NCBI RefSeq assembly: GCF_030123245.1
Contig: NZ_CP126101.1
Coordinates: 1,982,501-2,046,500, forward strand
Length of the DNA stretch: 64,000 nt
Direction of reading: 5' to 3'
DNA from: Lysinibacillus pakistanensis
GTDB taxonomy: Bacteria; Bacillota; Bacilli; Bacillales_A; Planococcaceae
Part shown: positions 17,039-25,797 of the stretch, piece after piece
Layout: each line of letters starts with the position of its first letter
How positions within the stretch are numbered: the first letter of the stretch is position 1
The notes under the pieces: model-generated
The model's database searches: none
Told to the model about the DNA's origin: nothing
What the model saw: the letters and a program-made list of their open reading frames with translations, nothing else
Program-made: the position numbers and the translations under genes

Positions 17039-18022
17039 CTATTTAGTAGCCGCATAATTACTTAAATCTTGATAATACTTTGTAAGAGAGGAAGCAGAAA
17101 TATCGAACGTCGCGGCGATTTCTTTTACTGTCAAGGATAGGGACTCGAATAACGCCTTTTCTTGTCCATAGCGAATCGCACCCGCAGCAATCGCAGCTTC
17201 TTTACGTGCAGATGGTTGTCCTTCAATTAAATAATCCTCTAAAAGCTCTAACATCGGAGATGTCTCGCGATCATTTTGCTCAAGGAAATCCTTTACTTGG
17301 GTTAAGACATTGCTCTCAAAGTTTGTGAATTCCTCTCCTTTATAGCCATTAGACACAAGTAATTCCCAGAAGGATAGATGCTTTTCTTTTAGGAATGTGC
17401 CAACCTTTTTCTCTGAGCCCTCAAAGGATTCCTTAAATTTCTCAAATACTTTTGCATGATCTTGAGGGAAGAAAATCAGTGTTGAAACAGCTAAATAATG
17501 CTCTGATTTTTTTGTTCCATCTGGTAAGAGGAAGGCAAAAACATGCATGCCTTCAGGAATTGGCTTGTCGTTTTCTCGACGAATATAAATTTCTTCATTT
17601 GTGAGCACATGGATAGCCTTGAAATATTTCTCTTCTACAGTGGAGACAGATCCAATAAATAAATGAGGCTGTGACCAGTTTTCTAAAACCTTTAAAGTAG
17701 AAGGTCTGACCGTTTTTTTCTTTGTTTTCTTTAAATAGCCTTTCCAAATAGATGGCTCTTGATGGAAGAAGAAGTCATCTAACGCAACTGCCTCAATCAG
17801 TTCTCTTTGTAACACGCTCTCTAATTTAGGCTGCCATGTTCCTACATGCTCTATATAGGCACGAACATCTTTACGCTCTGGATATTCCATGTAAAATGTT
17901 TGCAGCACACGCTCTAATTCTTCAATTGCTACAGTTTCAACTGTTACCTGCTGTTTACCTTCGCAACATTTTTTGTATTTTTTGCCGCTACCACATGGGC
18001 ATGGATCATTACGTTTTACCAT
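17039..18022 (-). CDS. SEC-C motif protein with C-terminal helix-turn-helix
   Basis: 327-aa protein. The N terminus NDPCPCGSGKKYKKCC (about residues 4-19) is the SEC-C zinc-binding motif found at the end of SecA and in many uncharacterised proteins. The body is acidic and helical. The C terminus (SLSLTVKEIAATFDISASSLTKYYQDL) looks like a helix-turn-helix. Start ATG 18022 is chosen because an upstream GTG would collide with AAGGAAG. Role unknown; metal or nucleic-acid binding is inferred. Monocistronic. Confidence 0.82.
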   Translation of the reverse strand: MVKRNDPCPCGSGKKYKKCCEGKQQVTVETVAIEELERVLQTFYMEYPERKDVRAYIEHVGTWQPKLESVLQRELIEAVALDDFFFHQEPSIWKGYLKKTKKKTVRPSTLKVLENWSQPHLFIGSVSTVEEKYFKAIHVLTNEEIYIRRENDKPIPEGMHVFAFLLPDGTKKSEHYLAVSTLIFFPQDHAKVFEKFKESFEGSEKKVGTFLKEKHLSFWELLVSNGYKGEEFTNFESNVLTQVKDFLEQNDRETSPMLELLEDYLIEGQPSARKEAAIAAGAIRYGQEKALFESLSLTVKEIAATFDISASSLTKYYQDLSNYAATK

Positions 18023-18196
18023 AATTGGATACACTTCCTTTGAAAATTGTTAGTCGGTTTTTGCTAAATAAATTGCATACATTTAATAATAACGGTACTT
18101 TTGTATGAAGAAAAATGATTGTCTATTTAGAAATATCAAAAAACATAGAGGGACGCCCTAGTTCTAGTATATGTACGAATTTTTCTGAATAGAACC

Positions 18197-18238
18197 AAAA
18201 AAGAAAACCATCTACGCTTATAGTATAGATGGTCCTTA
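18197..18238 (-). terminator. Terminator of pepF
   Basis: CCATCTATACTATA / TAGATGG stem with a TTTTCTTTTTT run on the minus strand. Confidence 0.82.
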
Positions 18239-18249
18239 AATAGTTATGT

Positions 18250-20064
18250 TTAGCCTTTTATTGCTTCCATTTCCACTGTTAATCGTTCCAGCTCATCAAT
18301 AAGATGGCCAATATAAGCAATGGTTTCACGCAGTGGTTGATCTGTTGTAACATCAACGCCTGCCATTTGAGCAAGTTCTACGGGTGACTTTGTACCGCCA
18401 GCCTGAAGAACAGCCAACCATTCTTCAACAGCCTTATCGCCTTCTTTTAATATACGCTGAGATACTTGAGTAGAAATCGTTAAACCAGCACTATATGTGT
18501 ATGGATATAAGCCCATATAATAATGAGGCTGACGCATCCAAGTAAGCTCTGCACCCTCGATAATATCGACCGTATCACCCCAGAAATCTTCCAGAACAGT
18601 GCGTTTTAATTGATTTAAAATTGTAGCATTAACAGCTTCACCAGCATCAATTAATTCATATACCTTTCGTTGATAGGCTGCTTCCAGTAAATGTGTGACA
18701 AAGTTATGATAATAGGTTTTAGACACGATATTAGAAATAACCCATCGTTTAAAGCGAAGATCCTCATTATGCGTTAATAAATAATTAGCTAGTAGCATTT
18801 CATTCATTGTTGATGGTGCTTCGATAAAGTATAGGGATGGACGACTATTAAAATAAGATTGATGGGCATGCGTATTGGCAAAGTGACCAGCGTGTCCAAG
18901 CTCATGAATAAGTGTGAAGACCTCATTCATACGCTCATTCCACGACATTAAAATATATGGATGACTTCCATATGGACTTGAACAGAAGGCACCAGTGGAT
19001 TTTCCTTTGTTTGGCGCAAAATCAATCCAACGTTCATTAAACGCTTTTTCAATCATATTTGTATAATCCTGACCGAGTACCGCTAACGCATTTTCAACAT
19101 AATTTTTCGCTTCAGCCATCGTTAGCCTTGGATCATAATCTGGATCAAGGGCAATTTTTAAATCAGCAAATGTCATATTATCGATACCATTTGCTTTTTG
19201 AATTAGCTTAGCATAGCGACGCATATGTGGGGCAAGCTCTTTTGTAATAAGGTCTATTTGACGATTGTAGAGTGAGCGATCGACATCCTGATCAAATAAT
19301 AGGTAATCAATAACTGAGTCAAAGCCTCGTAAATCAGCCATTGTTTTTTCCTGTTGAATGTGTGTGTTATAAATTTTGGCAGTAGTATGCTGATATTCTC
19401 GAAGTTTATTCGAGAATGCTTTAAATGCTGAACGGCGCACATTTGTATTTGCCTCGAATTCCCAGCCGTTTTCATATAAAACGAAGCTTAAAGGATGTTT
19501 TTCACCATTTGCCTCAAATTCTCCAAAATGCATATCCACTAATTTTGCTGTATTGTATGTTTCGTAAGGTGCCTCAAAAGTAGCGTTTAATGCAGCTAAT
19601 ACTTTTTCCACCTCTGGTTGTAGCTGATGGGGCTTTCTTTTTAACAAATCCTCTAAATAGATCTTGTAAACAGGGCTAAGAAGACTTGCTTCCTTTAAAA
19701 TTTCCTCGTCTAATGATAGTAATTCACTACGGACAAAAGATAGTGAGCTAGTTATTTTTCCGACTGCTGTACTAAACTTTGCAGCACGCATTTGGGCTAC
19801 ATCATCTGTATGATCTGCTTGTATTGTTAAGCTAGCGTAAGTACCAATTGGAACAATGCTTTTTTCTAATGCCTCAAAAGCTGTGAGAACCTCAATGACC
19901 TTTTGAGCATCTGTAATTGTACCTTGATAGTTGCGCTCAAAATACAATGCATCCTCAACAAGCTGCGCTAAAACAGGTTCAAAATCTGCATCATTTTCAA
20001 GTAAAACCTTCAAATCCCACGTTTGCTCTACTGGCACATCTTTTCGTAATGGTAAAACCTCCAT
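18250..20064 (-). CDS. pepF: Oligoendopeptidase F
   Basis: Cytoplasmic zinc metallopeptidase of family M3B that degrades oligopeptides. About 604 aa, as in the family. The zinc motif HELGH near residue 387 sits in VFTLIHELGHAGHF, with the third ligand expected in IEAPSTMNEMLL about 25 residues later. SSPYGSHPYILMSW upstream is the usual pre-motif. Start ATG 20064 is chosen for AAAGGGGTGTTTTTG; a GTG nine bases upstream lacks spacing. Transcribed alone between two terminators. Confidence 0.95.
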   Translation of the reverse strand: MEVLPLRKDVPVEQTWDLKVLLENDADFEPVLAQLVEDALYFERNYQGTITDAQKVIEVLTAFEALEKSIVPIGTYASLTIQADHTDDVAQMRAAKFSTAVGKITSSLSFVRSELLSLDEEILKEASLLSPVYKIYLEDLLKRKPHQLQPEVEKVLAALNATFEAPYETYNTAKLVDMHFGEFEANGEKHPLSFVLYENGWEFEANTNVRRSAFKAFSNKLREYQHTTAKIYNTHIQQEKTMADLRGFDSVIDYLLFDQDVDRSLYNRQIDLITKELAPHMRRYAKLIQKANGIDNMTFADLKIALDPDYDPRLTMAEAKNYVENALAVLGQDYTNMIEKAFNERWIDFAPNKGKSTGAFCSSPYGSHPYILMSWNERMNEVFTLIHELGHAGHFANTHAHQSYFNSRPSLYFIEAPSTMNEMLLANYLLTHNEDLRFKRWVISNIVSKTYYHNFVTHLLEAAYQRKVYELIDAGEAVNATILNQLKRTVLEDFWGDTVDIIEGAELTWMRQPHYYMGLYPYTYSAGLTISTQVSQRILKEGDKAVEEWLAVLQAGGTKSPVELAQMAGVDVTTDQPLRETIAYIGHLIDELERLTVEMEAIKG

Positions 20065-20193
20065 CAAAAACACCCCTTTAAAAGTAAGTGATTTAATTAT
20101 AACGAAACTATTTCGGAAAGTGAAATAATTTTATAGAATAGTTTAAATATTCATAATGTAGAAAGAATAAAACCCTTATCTGAAAATAGCTGT

Positions 20194-20218
20194 GTTTGAA
20201 AATGTGTCAATTGGGAAA
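20194..20218 (+). promoter_or_regulatory. Sigma-B-like promoter of dps
   Basis: GTTTGA - 13 bases - GGGAAA, a close match to the general-stress consensus GTTTAA-N12-15-GGGTAT, about 74 bases before the dps start. B. subtilis dps is sigma-B dependent. Confidence 0.6.
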
Positions 20219-20291
20219 AATGTGTGTATAGCCAATCATGAATGTAACGCATACTAATGGCTAGAACAATTGACACGATGGAGGAGAAATT

Positions 20292-20732
20292 ATGACACAG
20301 AATTTAAACAAACAATTGAATAAGCTTGTAGCAACATGGTCTGTACTTTATACGAAATTGCATAATTATCATTGGTATGTGACAGGGAACGCCTTCTTTA
20401 CACTGCATGCAAAATTTGAAGAATTATATAATGAAACAACCTTAAATCTCGATGACACTGCGGAGCGCATTCTTTCCAAAGAGGGTAAACCTGTTGCGAC
20501 GTTAAAAGAGCATCTTGAGCTATCATATGTAGAAGAGGCAACAGGAAATGAAACATCCGAAGAAATGGTGGCAACAACGATTTCGGATTTCCAAAAATTG
20601 ATGAAAGCATTAAACTCAACAATGGAGCTAGCTGCGGAGGAAGGGGACGACCGTACAGAGGATATGCTAAATGCCATGTACCAATCTCTAGAAAAGCATA
20701 CGTGGATGTTAAAAGCCTTCCTTGGTAAATAA
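20292..20732 (+). CDS. dps: Dps-family ferritin-like protein
   Basis: Stores iron and protects DNA from peroxide by oxidising ferrous iron inside a 12-mer. 146 aa. The inter-subunit ferroxidase ligands fall at the canonical spacing: His27 (NYHWYV), His39 (TLHAKF), Asp54 and Glu58 (LDDTAERIL). Start ATG behind GATGGAGGAGAAATT. A sigma-B-like promoter precedes it and a terminator follows, so it is a single-gene stress unit. Close to MrgA/Dps of Bacillus; which of the two names applies cannot be decided here. Confidence 0.93.
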   Translation: MTQNLNKQLNKLVATWSVLYTKLHNYHWYVTGNAFFTLHAKFEELYNETTLNLDDTAERILSKEGKPVATLKEHLELSYVEEATGNETSEEMVATTISDFQKLMKALNSTMELAAEEGDDRTEDMLNAMYQSLEKHTWMLKAFLGK

Positions 20733-20758
20733 AAATAGAGACAAGCAATTGGATTTTA

Positions 20759-20808
20759 AAAATAGGCAATTGGAGCAGTATTAGCTTCAATTAGCCTATT
20801 TTTTATTT
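20759..20808 (+). terminator. Terminator of dps
   Basis: AATAGGCAATTG / CAATTAGCCTATT hairpin with TTTTTT. Confidence 0.85.
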
Positions 20809-20889
20809 TGATACGAAAATGACAAAAATTAAACAGATATCAAATCTGTATAACAATTATGACAGTTTGATAAAGGATTTATGAAAAAG

Positions 20890-20914
20890 GTTTTTACAGT
20901 GGAGAGTAGGGTAA
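20890..20914 (+). promoter_or_regulatory. Sigma-B-like promoter of the YflT gene
   Basis: GTTTTT - 13 bases - GGGTAA, with the ribosome site AGGAGG 24 bases further on. Same spacing as the element before dps. Confidence 0.6.
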
Positions 20915-20951
20915 TATCCTAGTAAGCCATACAAAATAGGAGGAATTGAAC

Positions 20952-21461
20952 ATGATGAATGAACAAAACCCAAGAATTGAAGTGGCACATACAAAGGAAG
21001 AAATGTTTCATATTTTAGAAAGTATGCGATTAGAAGGCTATCGCACAGAGGACATTCTTATTATTGCAAAGGATGCCAATCAATTCGAGGATGTTAAATG
21101 GGATGCTGATGTGAAAACTCATGAGGCAGGTAATTGGCTGGATCAATTTAAATCGTGGTTCACAGGTGATACAGCAGTAACAGAAGGCTTAAAGCGTTTC
21201 GATCTGACCGAAGGACAAACAGCATATTATGCGCAGCTAGTGGAGCAAGGAGCCATTGTTTTATTTGCAGAGCATGAAGATTTAGTTGATCCCAAGACAA
21301 CTACAGACTATTCAGAAGAAAATCGTTACCGACATGATCCGCTAGATCCACGTTTAACAGCACCTGAATCATTAGCTGGTGAAACAGCTTCACAACGAGA
21401 AGAACGATTAAAGGCTGAAGAGCGAATGAATGAGGCAGAGCAATTAAGAAGATATTTATAG
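20952..21461 (+). CDS. General stress protein, YflT domain
   Basis: 170-aa cytoplasmic protein. The N-terminal half (IEVAHTKEEMFHILESMRLEGYRTEDILIIAKD...YYAQLVEQGAIVLFAE) is the heat-induced YflT/GSP17M domain; the C-terminal tail is charged (SQREERLKAEERMNEAEQL) and probably helical. Start ATG 20952 with AGGAGG eight bases upstream. The sigma-B-like promoter fits the sigma-B control of yflT in B. subtilis. Molecular function unknown. Its terminator is the palindrome invaded by two mobile elements. Confidence 0.85.
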   Translation: MMNEQNPRIEVAHTKEEMFHILESMRLEGYRTEDILIIAKDANQFEDVKWDADVKTHEAGNWLDQFKSWFTGDTAVTEGLKRFDLTEGQTAYYAQLVEQGAIVLFAEHEDLVDPKTTTDYSEENRYRHDPLDPRLTAPESLAGETASQREERLKAEERMNEAEQLRRYL

Positions 21462-21465
21462 AATT

Positions 21466-21496
21466 AAAAGACAGAGTGTAGAACGCTCTGTCTTTT
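21466..21496. repeat. Terminator palindrome, copy 1 of 3
   Basis: 31 bases, AAAAGACAGAG ... CTCTGTCTTTT: a terminator hairpin with A and T flanks directly after the YflT stop. Identical copies lie at 23910-23940 and 25493-25523, each abutting an element end. Confidence 0.9.
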
Positions 21497-22096
21497 CATA
21501 GTGTTGAAAAACTAAATGGTCAAGGGACTCTTTATGAATATTTAGCCAAAATGAAGGTGATTTCCGTTCCAGGCTACTCGCTTTGTTGCTGACGCTTCGC
21601 TTTCGCACAGAGCAAAGCTTCCTGTGGGCGAGCGACGAGCCGCTTCCTGCGCTGGAGGAACGAAGGCTAAGTGCGTCACGTCCTGTGACAACGCCTTCGT
21701 GACCAACCTCGTGTTGGCCTCAGTTTCTCGTCTGTCTCGCTATCCCACGGGAGTCGAGTAGCCTTGCACTCCAATCAACAATAGTGTAGAACTTTAAATA
21801 TTCTCTTCCCTCAAAAGTAAAATAAAAACATGTTACTCACCATCATTAAATGGATAGAATAGTGGTACAATTCTATAGCTGTCAACCTACATTCTATGCA
21901 TAAAACTACTTTTTCACTTTACATAAAAAGCCACTTATTACTGTCGCTCTGCATTCACATAGAAAAATGTTATCAAAGCTCCATTTTTGCACAATATAGT
22001 GATGGCTAAGACTTCAAATTTATCACTATTAATTTGTGTGAAATGCCAGAAGAAAATACTATGAGCAGTGGTTGATTGGAGTGTAGACTGAGTGAC

Positions 22097-23724
22097 CATA
22101 TGCGTCAAGTTAAGCATGGTTGCTTGTCTACTATCCCATCTATCGGTTATTTTTGGTGCCGCTATTTCTTGAAATAGGTTTTATTTTTTGATAAACAGGG
22201 AAAATAAAAAGTATCCTGAACGAAAGAGCATCACGAAATACACATTTCCCCTTTCGGAAAAATGCGTATTTGTTGAAATCTCATCTTTCCAACCGCTTAG
22301 GGTTTGTGGGTGGTGCGCTTTCGTCCAATCACAAACAGGATGCGTTCTATTTCTTGTAGGGTACTTTGCCAGCTCGGTTGATCACGAGCGCGCCAAAGTA
22401 TCCCTATTTTTGGTTGGATTGCTCGCATGGTTAGTCGTTCACTCAGAATAATTTGTTTCTCCTGCCAAAAGTAAAAACGAAATTGATAGGAAAATAAAGT
22501 ACTAATTAAGAGAATAATTAGTTCTGCATAGAGGTGGCATTCCCATCTTGCCTGTTTCATTTTTCGAAAGTAGGACGCCTTGAAATCACTTTTCCATGTT
22601 TTGAATAATAATTCAATTTGCCAACGATACCGATACAGTTGTACAACTTCTTTAGCCGTAATTTCTTGAGGTAGATTCGTAATTAAGGTAGAAATGCCTG
22701 ATAATGCTTTGGATTTTTGCTTAATTTGACCAGGCTTAGTTTGCGCACGTCGTTTAATTCGATATTCTTGTCGTTGTTGTTCTTTTTTAGTGAAGCGATA
22801 GAGAATCAAGCGCGTTGGTAATTTTTCCTCTTTCCCCAAATATACACGTGGAAATTCGCGCATTTCCCCACGTTTCAATGTTGGCCACTCATTTTCTAAA
22901 TCTAGCCGTTCATAAGCATACATCTTTCGAATACGTCCATCGGGATGTCGAGGAGGATGGGGATTATCTACAAAATAAGTAGTATCCACACGTGCACGCG
23001 AAATATAAAATGCTTCTTTTTCATCGATTTTTTGAAACAGTTTATATTGAAAGTAACCAAGATCTTGTAACAGTAAATCGCCTTTCTCAACGGTCTCTAA
23101 ACGCTTCATACCAGAGGGGCAATCGCCTGCCTTACCAGCTTGTAGTTCGATATATGTGAAACTTCCTGTGAGGTAATCAAACTCCATTTGAAATTTTATG
23201 CCTGCTCCAACTGTACTAGGATAGGTAGAGATACAAGTAGCTGGTAATTTAATCGACGTGCCATCAAGAATGCGTATCCGTGTCAAAGGATAGTGGGTCT
23301 TAATTGGCATCTTGGCCAATGACAGCGTCGATTGTTGAGCAAACAAGCATTGAAAAATGGTTCGAAGAAAGTACACAGTCTTTTCATTGAATCGTTGATT
23401 TAGCCCTTCTTTCGTCATGTAGACCTGTTGCTTAGTCAAATGCGTGCAAAGGGTCGTGAGAGAAGGTTGTGATAAGCCTTTTGTTTGTTCAAAGAGAAGC
23501 TTCATGAAGGCAGAAAGAGTTAATTTTCTTGTTCTTTGTATAAAGTTAGTTGTTTTAGCAATCTGATGAAGTTCTTTTGGGCGACAATACCGAGAACAGC
23601 TGCTTTAAAGAATAGGGTGCATGTGTCGGTTTCATCCTACATTCCTCCTCATATTAGTGGTTGTGCTTTTCTTTACCACCAAACGAAGGCATGTAATCTG
23701 ATTATCCTTAACTTGACGCATATG
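22097..23724 (-). mobile_element. IS4-family insertion sequence, copy 2
   Basis: 1628 bases with the inverted repeat CATATGCGTCAAGTTAAG at both ends and the same 11-base target repeat GACTGAGTGAC at 22086-22096 and 23725-23735. Nearly identical to copy 1 but inverted with respect to the outer element. Confidence 0.9.
22297..23635 (-). CDS. IS4-family transposase (copy 2, body intact)
   Basis: DDE transposase; from the first in-frame ATG (23505) the body is 402 aa with no stop. Motifs: DGTSIKL, LLQDLGYFQYKLF, and YRYRWQIELLFKTWK carrying the Y-R-E-K signature of IS4. The strongest start is ATG 23635 behind GAGGAGGAATGTAGG, giving about 20 residues in a frame that joins the body only by a +1 shift at CCCAAAAGAA; the identical arrangement in copy 1 suggests it is not a private mutation. 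Whether functional protein needs frameshifting, or starts at 23505, is open. Confidence 0.85.
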
Positions 23725-23909
23725 GACTGAGTGACTCCTCGGGGATTCAGCGTCACAGATGAGACCCTGGAGCGAGCAGTGAAGCGGCTCATCGGACGCC
23801 CCCAGGAAAGCACTCAGTCGGAACGGAGATCAACCCCTCGTTTTGAAAAAGGACTATCTTTTAATTTGTCACCTTGATTTCATTGACATAATAGTATTTC
23901 AACGACATG

Positions 23910-23940
23910 AAAAGACAGAGTGTAGAACGCTCTGTCTTTT
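23910..23940. repeat. Terminator palindrome, copy 2 of 3
   Basis: Identical to 21466-21496. Separates the right end of the composite element from the left end of the IS1182 element. Confidence 0.9.
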
Positions 23941-25492
23941 CATAGTGTTGAAATAAGATTATGTCAATGAAAATGCCACAAATTTTTTATGGCATTTTTA
24001 TGATTCTATTTGTTTTTTTAAACAGATTCTTCTATAATTTCATGTGTTAGGTGTAGACCAATTTGCTTGAGTGAGCGGAGTTTGGTCCACTTTTTCAAGT
24101 TTTGTATGATGGCTGTCATCAAAACTTGTCTTTTTACTTTTTGGACTCCACGGTAACGCGCATAGCGTAAACCGTGGAGTTCTTTACTATGTGCGAAGCT
24201 AAGTTCGACAGTGGCTGGACGTACAGAACGAAGGATTTTCCCCCGATACGACAAGCGTTGCCCTCGTAATTGATTATAAATTTCTTGGTGAATCGAAATT
24301 CGTAACACACGGTCTTCGTTTTCCCTTTTTACAAAAGGGCAGAATTGACAACTTCCTTTTGGTGGTTTGAATTCGTGATAGCCCTGTCGATTCGTTGTTT
24401 TATAATAAAATGGTACACCACATGGACAGGCATAGAGATCCTCATTCACCTGTTTAAACTGATAACGGCGACAATTCGGGTGGTCCTTCGTTGCGAATCG
24501 TCGATAAGACATATAAACGAAGAATTTCCTTTCAAACAATCTTCGGGCAAGAGGGGCATTGTAGTAACCTGAGTCGAGCGCTATTTCCTTCGCGTATTGC
24601 CCAAATAATTGCTTTAATTGATCCACTTGTCCTACTAATTTACGATGCCCTGGTACATTCGCAGCTGTGACATCTGTCGCAATGATAAAGTTATGTAACG
24701 AATCCACAATACGGTGCTCAAAATACGCAAAGCGCCCACGTTCATCATGTTTAACAGACAAACGTGCTTCCGGATCCACAGGGCTACTATTTGTTCGCTT
24801 TTCTTCTACCTTTGGCTCTTTTGTCATAAGAAGTTTCTTCCCATGACGCGCACGGTGTTCATTAATAAGCGTTAAATCATCCTCTTTTTCTTCTATGATT
24901 TTCTCTTCAATCTGTACGTTACGCACCCGTTTATTGGCATTCGCTTTTAATTCCGTTTCATCTGCCACCCATGTTTCGTTCGCAATAAATCCTTCATCGT
25001 GAATGGAAAGAAGACAATGTTGAAAAAGTTCCTCCCAAAACGCCACACCCTGCAGACGTTGCGAAAGAAACTTAGAGATGGTTGAGTGATCTGGAATTTT
25101 TTCTGTAGGAGAAATGCCTAAAAACCAGCGATACGTTGCGTGTTGCTTCACTTGCTTACACGTAAAACGAACTGAACGAAAGCCTTCTAAATACTGAATC
25201 AATAAGATTTTCACCAACATGATCGGATCTTTTGTTGGGCGACCAATACTGTATGGATAAAAAACTTCCAATTGTTTCGATACAAAATTCCAGTCCATCA
25301 CTTGATCCATCTTCACTAACTGATGCGAGGGGTCGTACATCATCTCGTAGAACTTTCGATTCTCTTCAATCTCTCTTCTGGAGTATGTAACGTACATAAA
25401 AAATCCCCTCACTTCACTTATTTCATTAATGAGAGGATTTTATTGGAATGTTCACATTTTGTCTATAGACGATTTTGTTTTTCAACAGAATG
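23941..25492 (-). mobile_element. IS1182-family insertion sequence
   Basis: 1552 bases. Ends CATAGTGTTGAAA and CATTCTGTTGAAA (reverse complement) agree at 11 of 13 positions. Both flanks are the 31-base terminator palindrome, i.e. the target hairpin is duplicated, a habit reported for IS1182 members. An internal hairpin AAAATGCCA/TGGCATTTTT at 23971-24000 can end the transposase transcript. Confidence 0.88.
24018..25397 (-). CDS. IS1182-family transposase
   Basis: 459 aa, full-length and uninterrupted. N-terminal DUF772-type domain with LLIQYLEGFRSVRFTCKQVKQHATYRWFLGISPTEKIPDHSTISKF. Catalytic core with WVADETELKANANKR, the second Asp region EIALDSGYYNAPLARRLF, a zinc-like cluster CPCGVPF...CQFCPF, and the terminal E region VELSFAHSKELHGLRYARYRG typical of the family. 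Start ATG 25397 is preferred because GTGAGGGG lies upstream; a GTG at 25412 lacks a ribosome site. It could supply transposition in trans to the two composite elements with related ends. Confidence 0.92.
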   Translation of the reverse strand: MYVTYSRREIEENRKFYEMMYDPSHQLVKMDQVMDWNFVSKQLEVFYPYSIGRPTKDPIMLVKILLIQYLEGFRSVRFTCKQVKQHATYRWFLGISPTEKIPDHSTISKFLSQRLQGVAFWEELFQHCLLSIHDEGFIANETWVADETELKANANKRVRNVQIEEKIIEEKEDDLTLINEHRARHGKKLLMTKEPKVEEKRTNSSPVDPEARLSVKHDERGRFAYFEHRIVDSLHNFIIATDVTAANVPGHRKLVGQVDQLKQLFGQYAKEIALDSGYYNAPLARRLFERKFFVYMSYRRFATKDHPNCRRYQFKQVNEDLYACPCGVPFYYKTTNRQGYHEFKPPKGSCQFCPFVKRENEDRVLRISIHQEIYNQLRGQRLSYRGKILRSVRPATVELSFAHSKELHGLRYARYRGVQKVKRQVLMTAIIQNLKKWTKLRSLKQIGLHLTHEIIEESV

Positions 25493-25523
25493 AAAAGACA
25501 GAGTGTAGAACGCTCTGTCTTTT
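25493..25523. repeat. Terminator palindrome, copy 3 of 3
   Basis: Identical to the other two copies and followed by TTTAAA, probably the original terminator context of the YflT gene. Confidence 0.9.
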
Positions 25524-25765
25524 TAAATAGAAATCTCTTATCCAGGTGGGATTTTGTTGAATACATAAGGAAATCTTTGTTTTGAGGGTGGGATTGCTGA
25601 ATTGATCTGAATATATGCATGATTGAAGGGTATTTACGCTTGATAGAAGGCAACTAGTGCTTAATTGAATGACCATCATTACTAGCTTTTCTGTGGGCGA
25701 GTAACGGACCACCTTCAGTGCAGAAAAATAGGTTCATTTTTACTGCAAAGCAATACTTTGACATG
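25524..25765. other. Intergenic with a degenerate GC-rich repeat
   Basis: No gene. GTGGGCGAGTAACGGACCACC (about 25692-25712) resembles GTGGGCGAGCGACGAGCCGC in the composite elements, suggesting an old remnant of the same repeat family. Confidence 0.4.
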
Positions 25766-25797
25766 AAAAAGACAGCGTGTAGAGCACACTGTCTTTT
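25766..25797 (-). terminator. Terminator of the DMT transporter gene
   Basis: GACAGTGTG / ACACGCTGTC stem with TTTTT on the minus strand. It resembles the palindromes hit by the mobile elements but is not identical. Confidence 0.8.

Larger units (their letters stand above)
21497..23909. mobile_element. Composite element 2: IS1182-ended repeat carrying an inverted IS4 element
   Basis: Same outer sequence and orientation as 8663-11052, starting CATAGTGTTGAAAAACTAAA and ending in the complement of CATGTCGTTGAAATACTATT. The right end continues ATGTCAATGAAA exactly as the left end of the neighbouring IS1182 element, and the left end resembles that element's right end. Flanked on both sides by the 31-base terminator palindrome. 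The IS4 element inside points the other way from copy 1. Confidence 0.78.
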
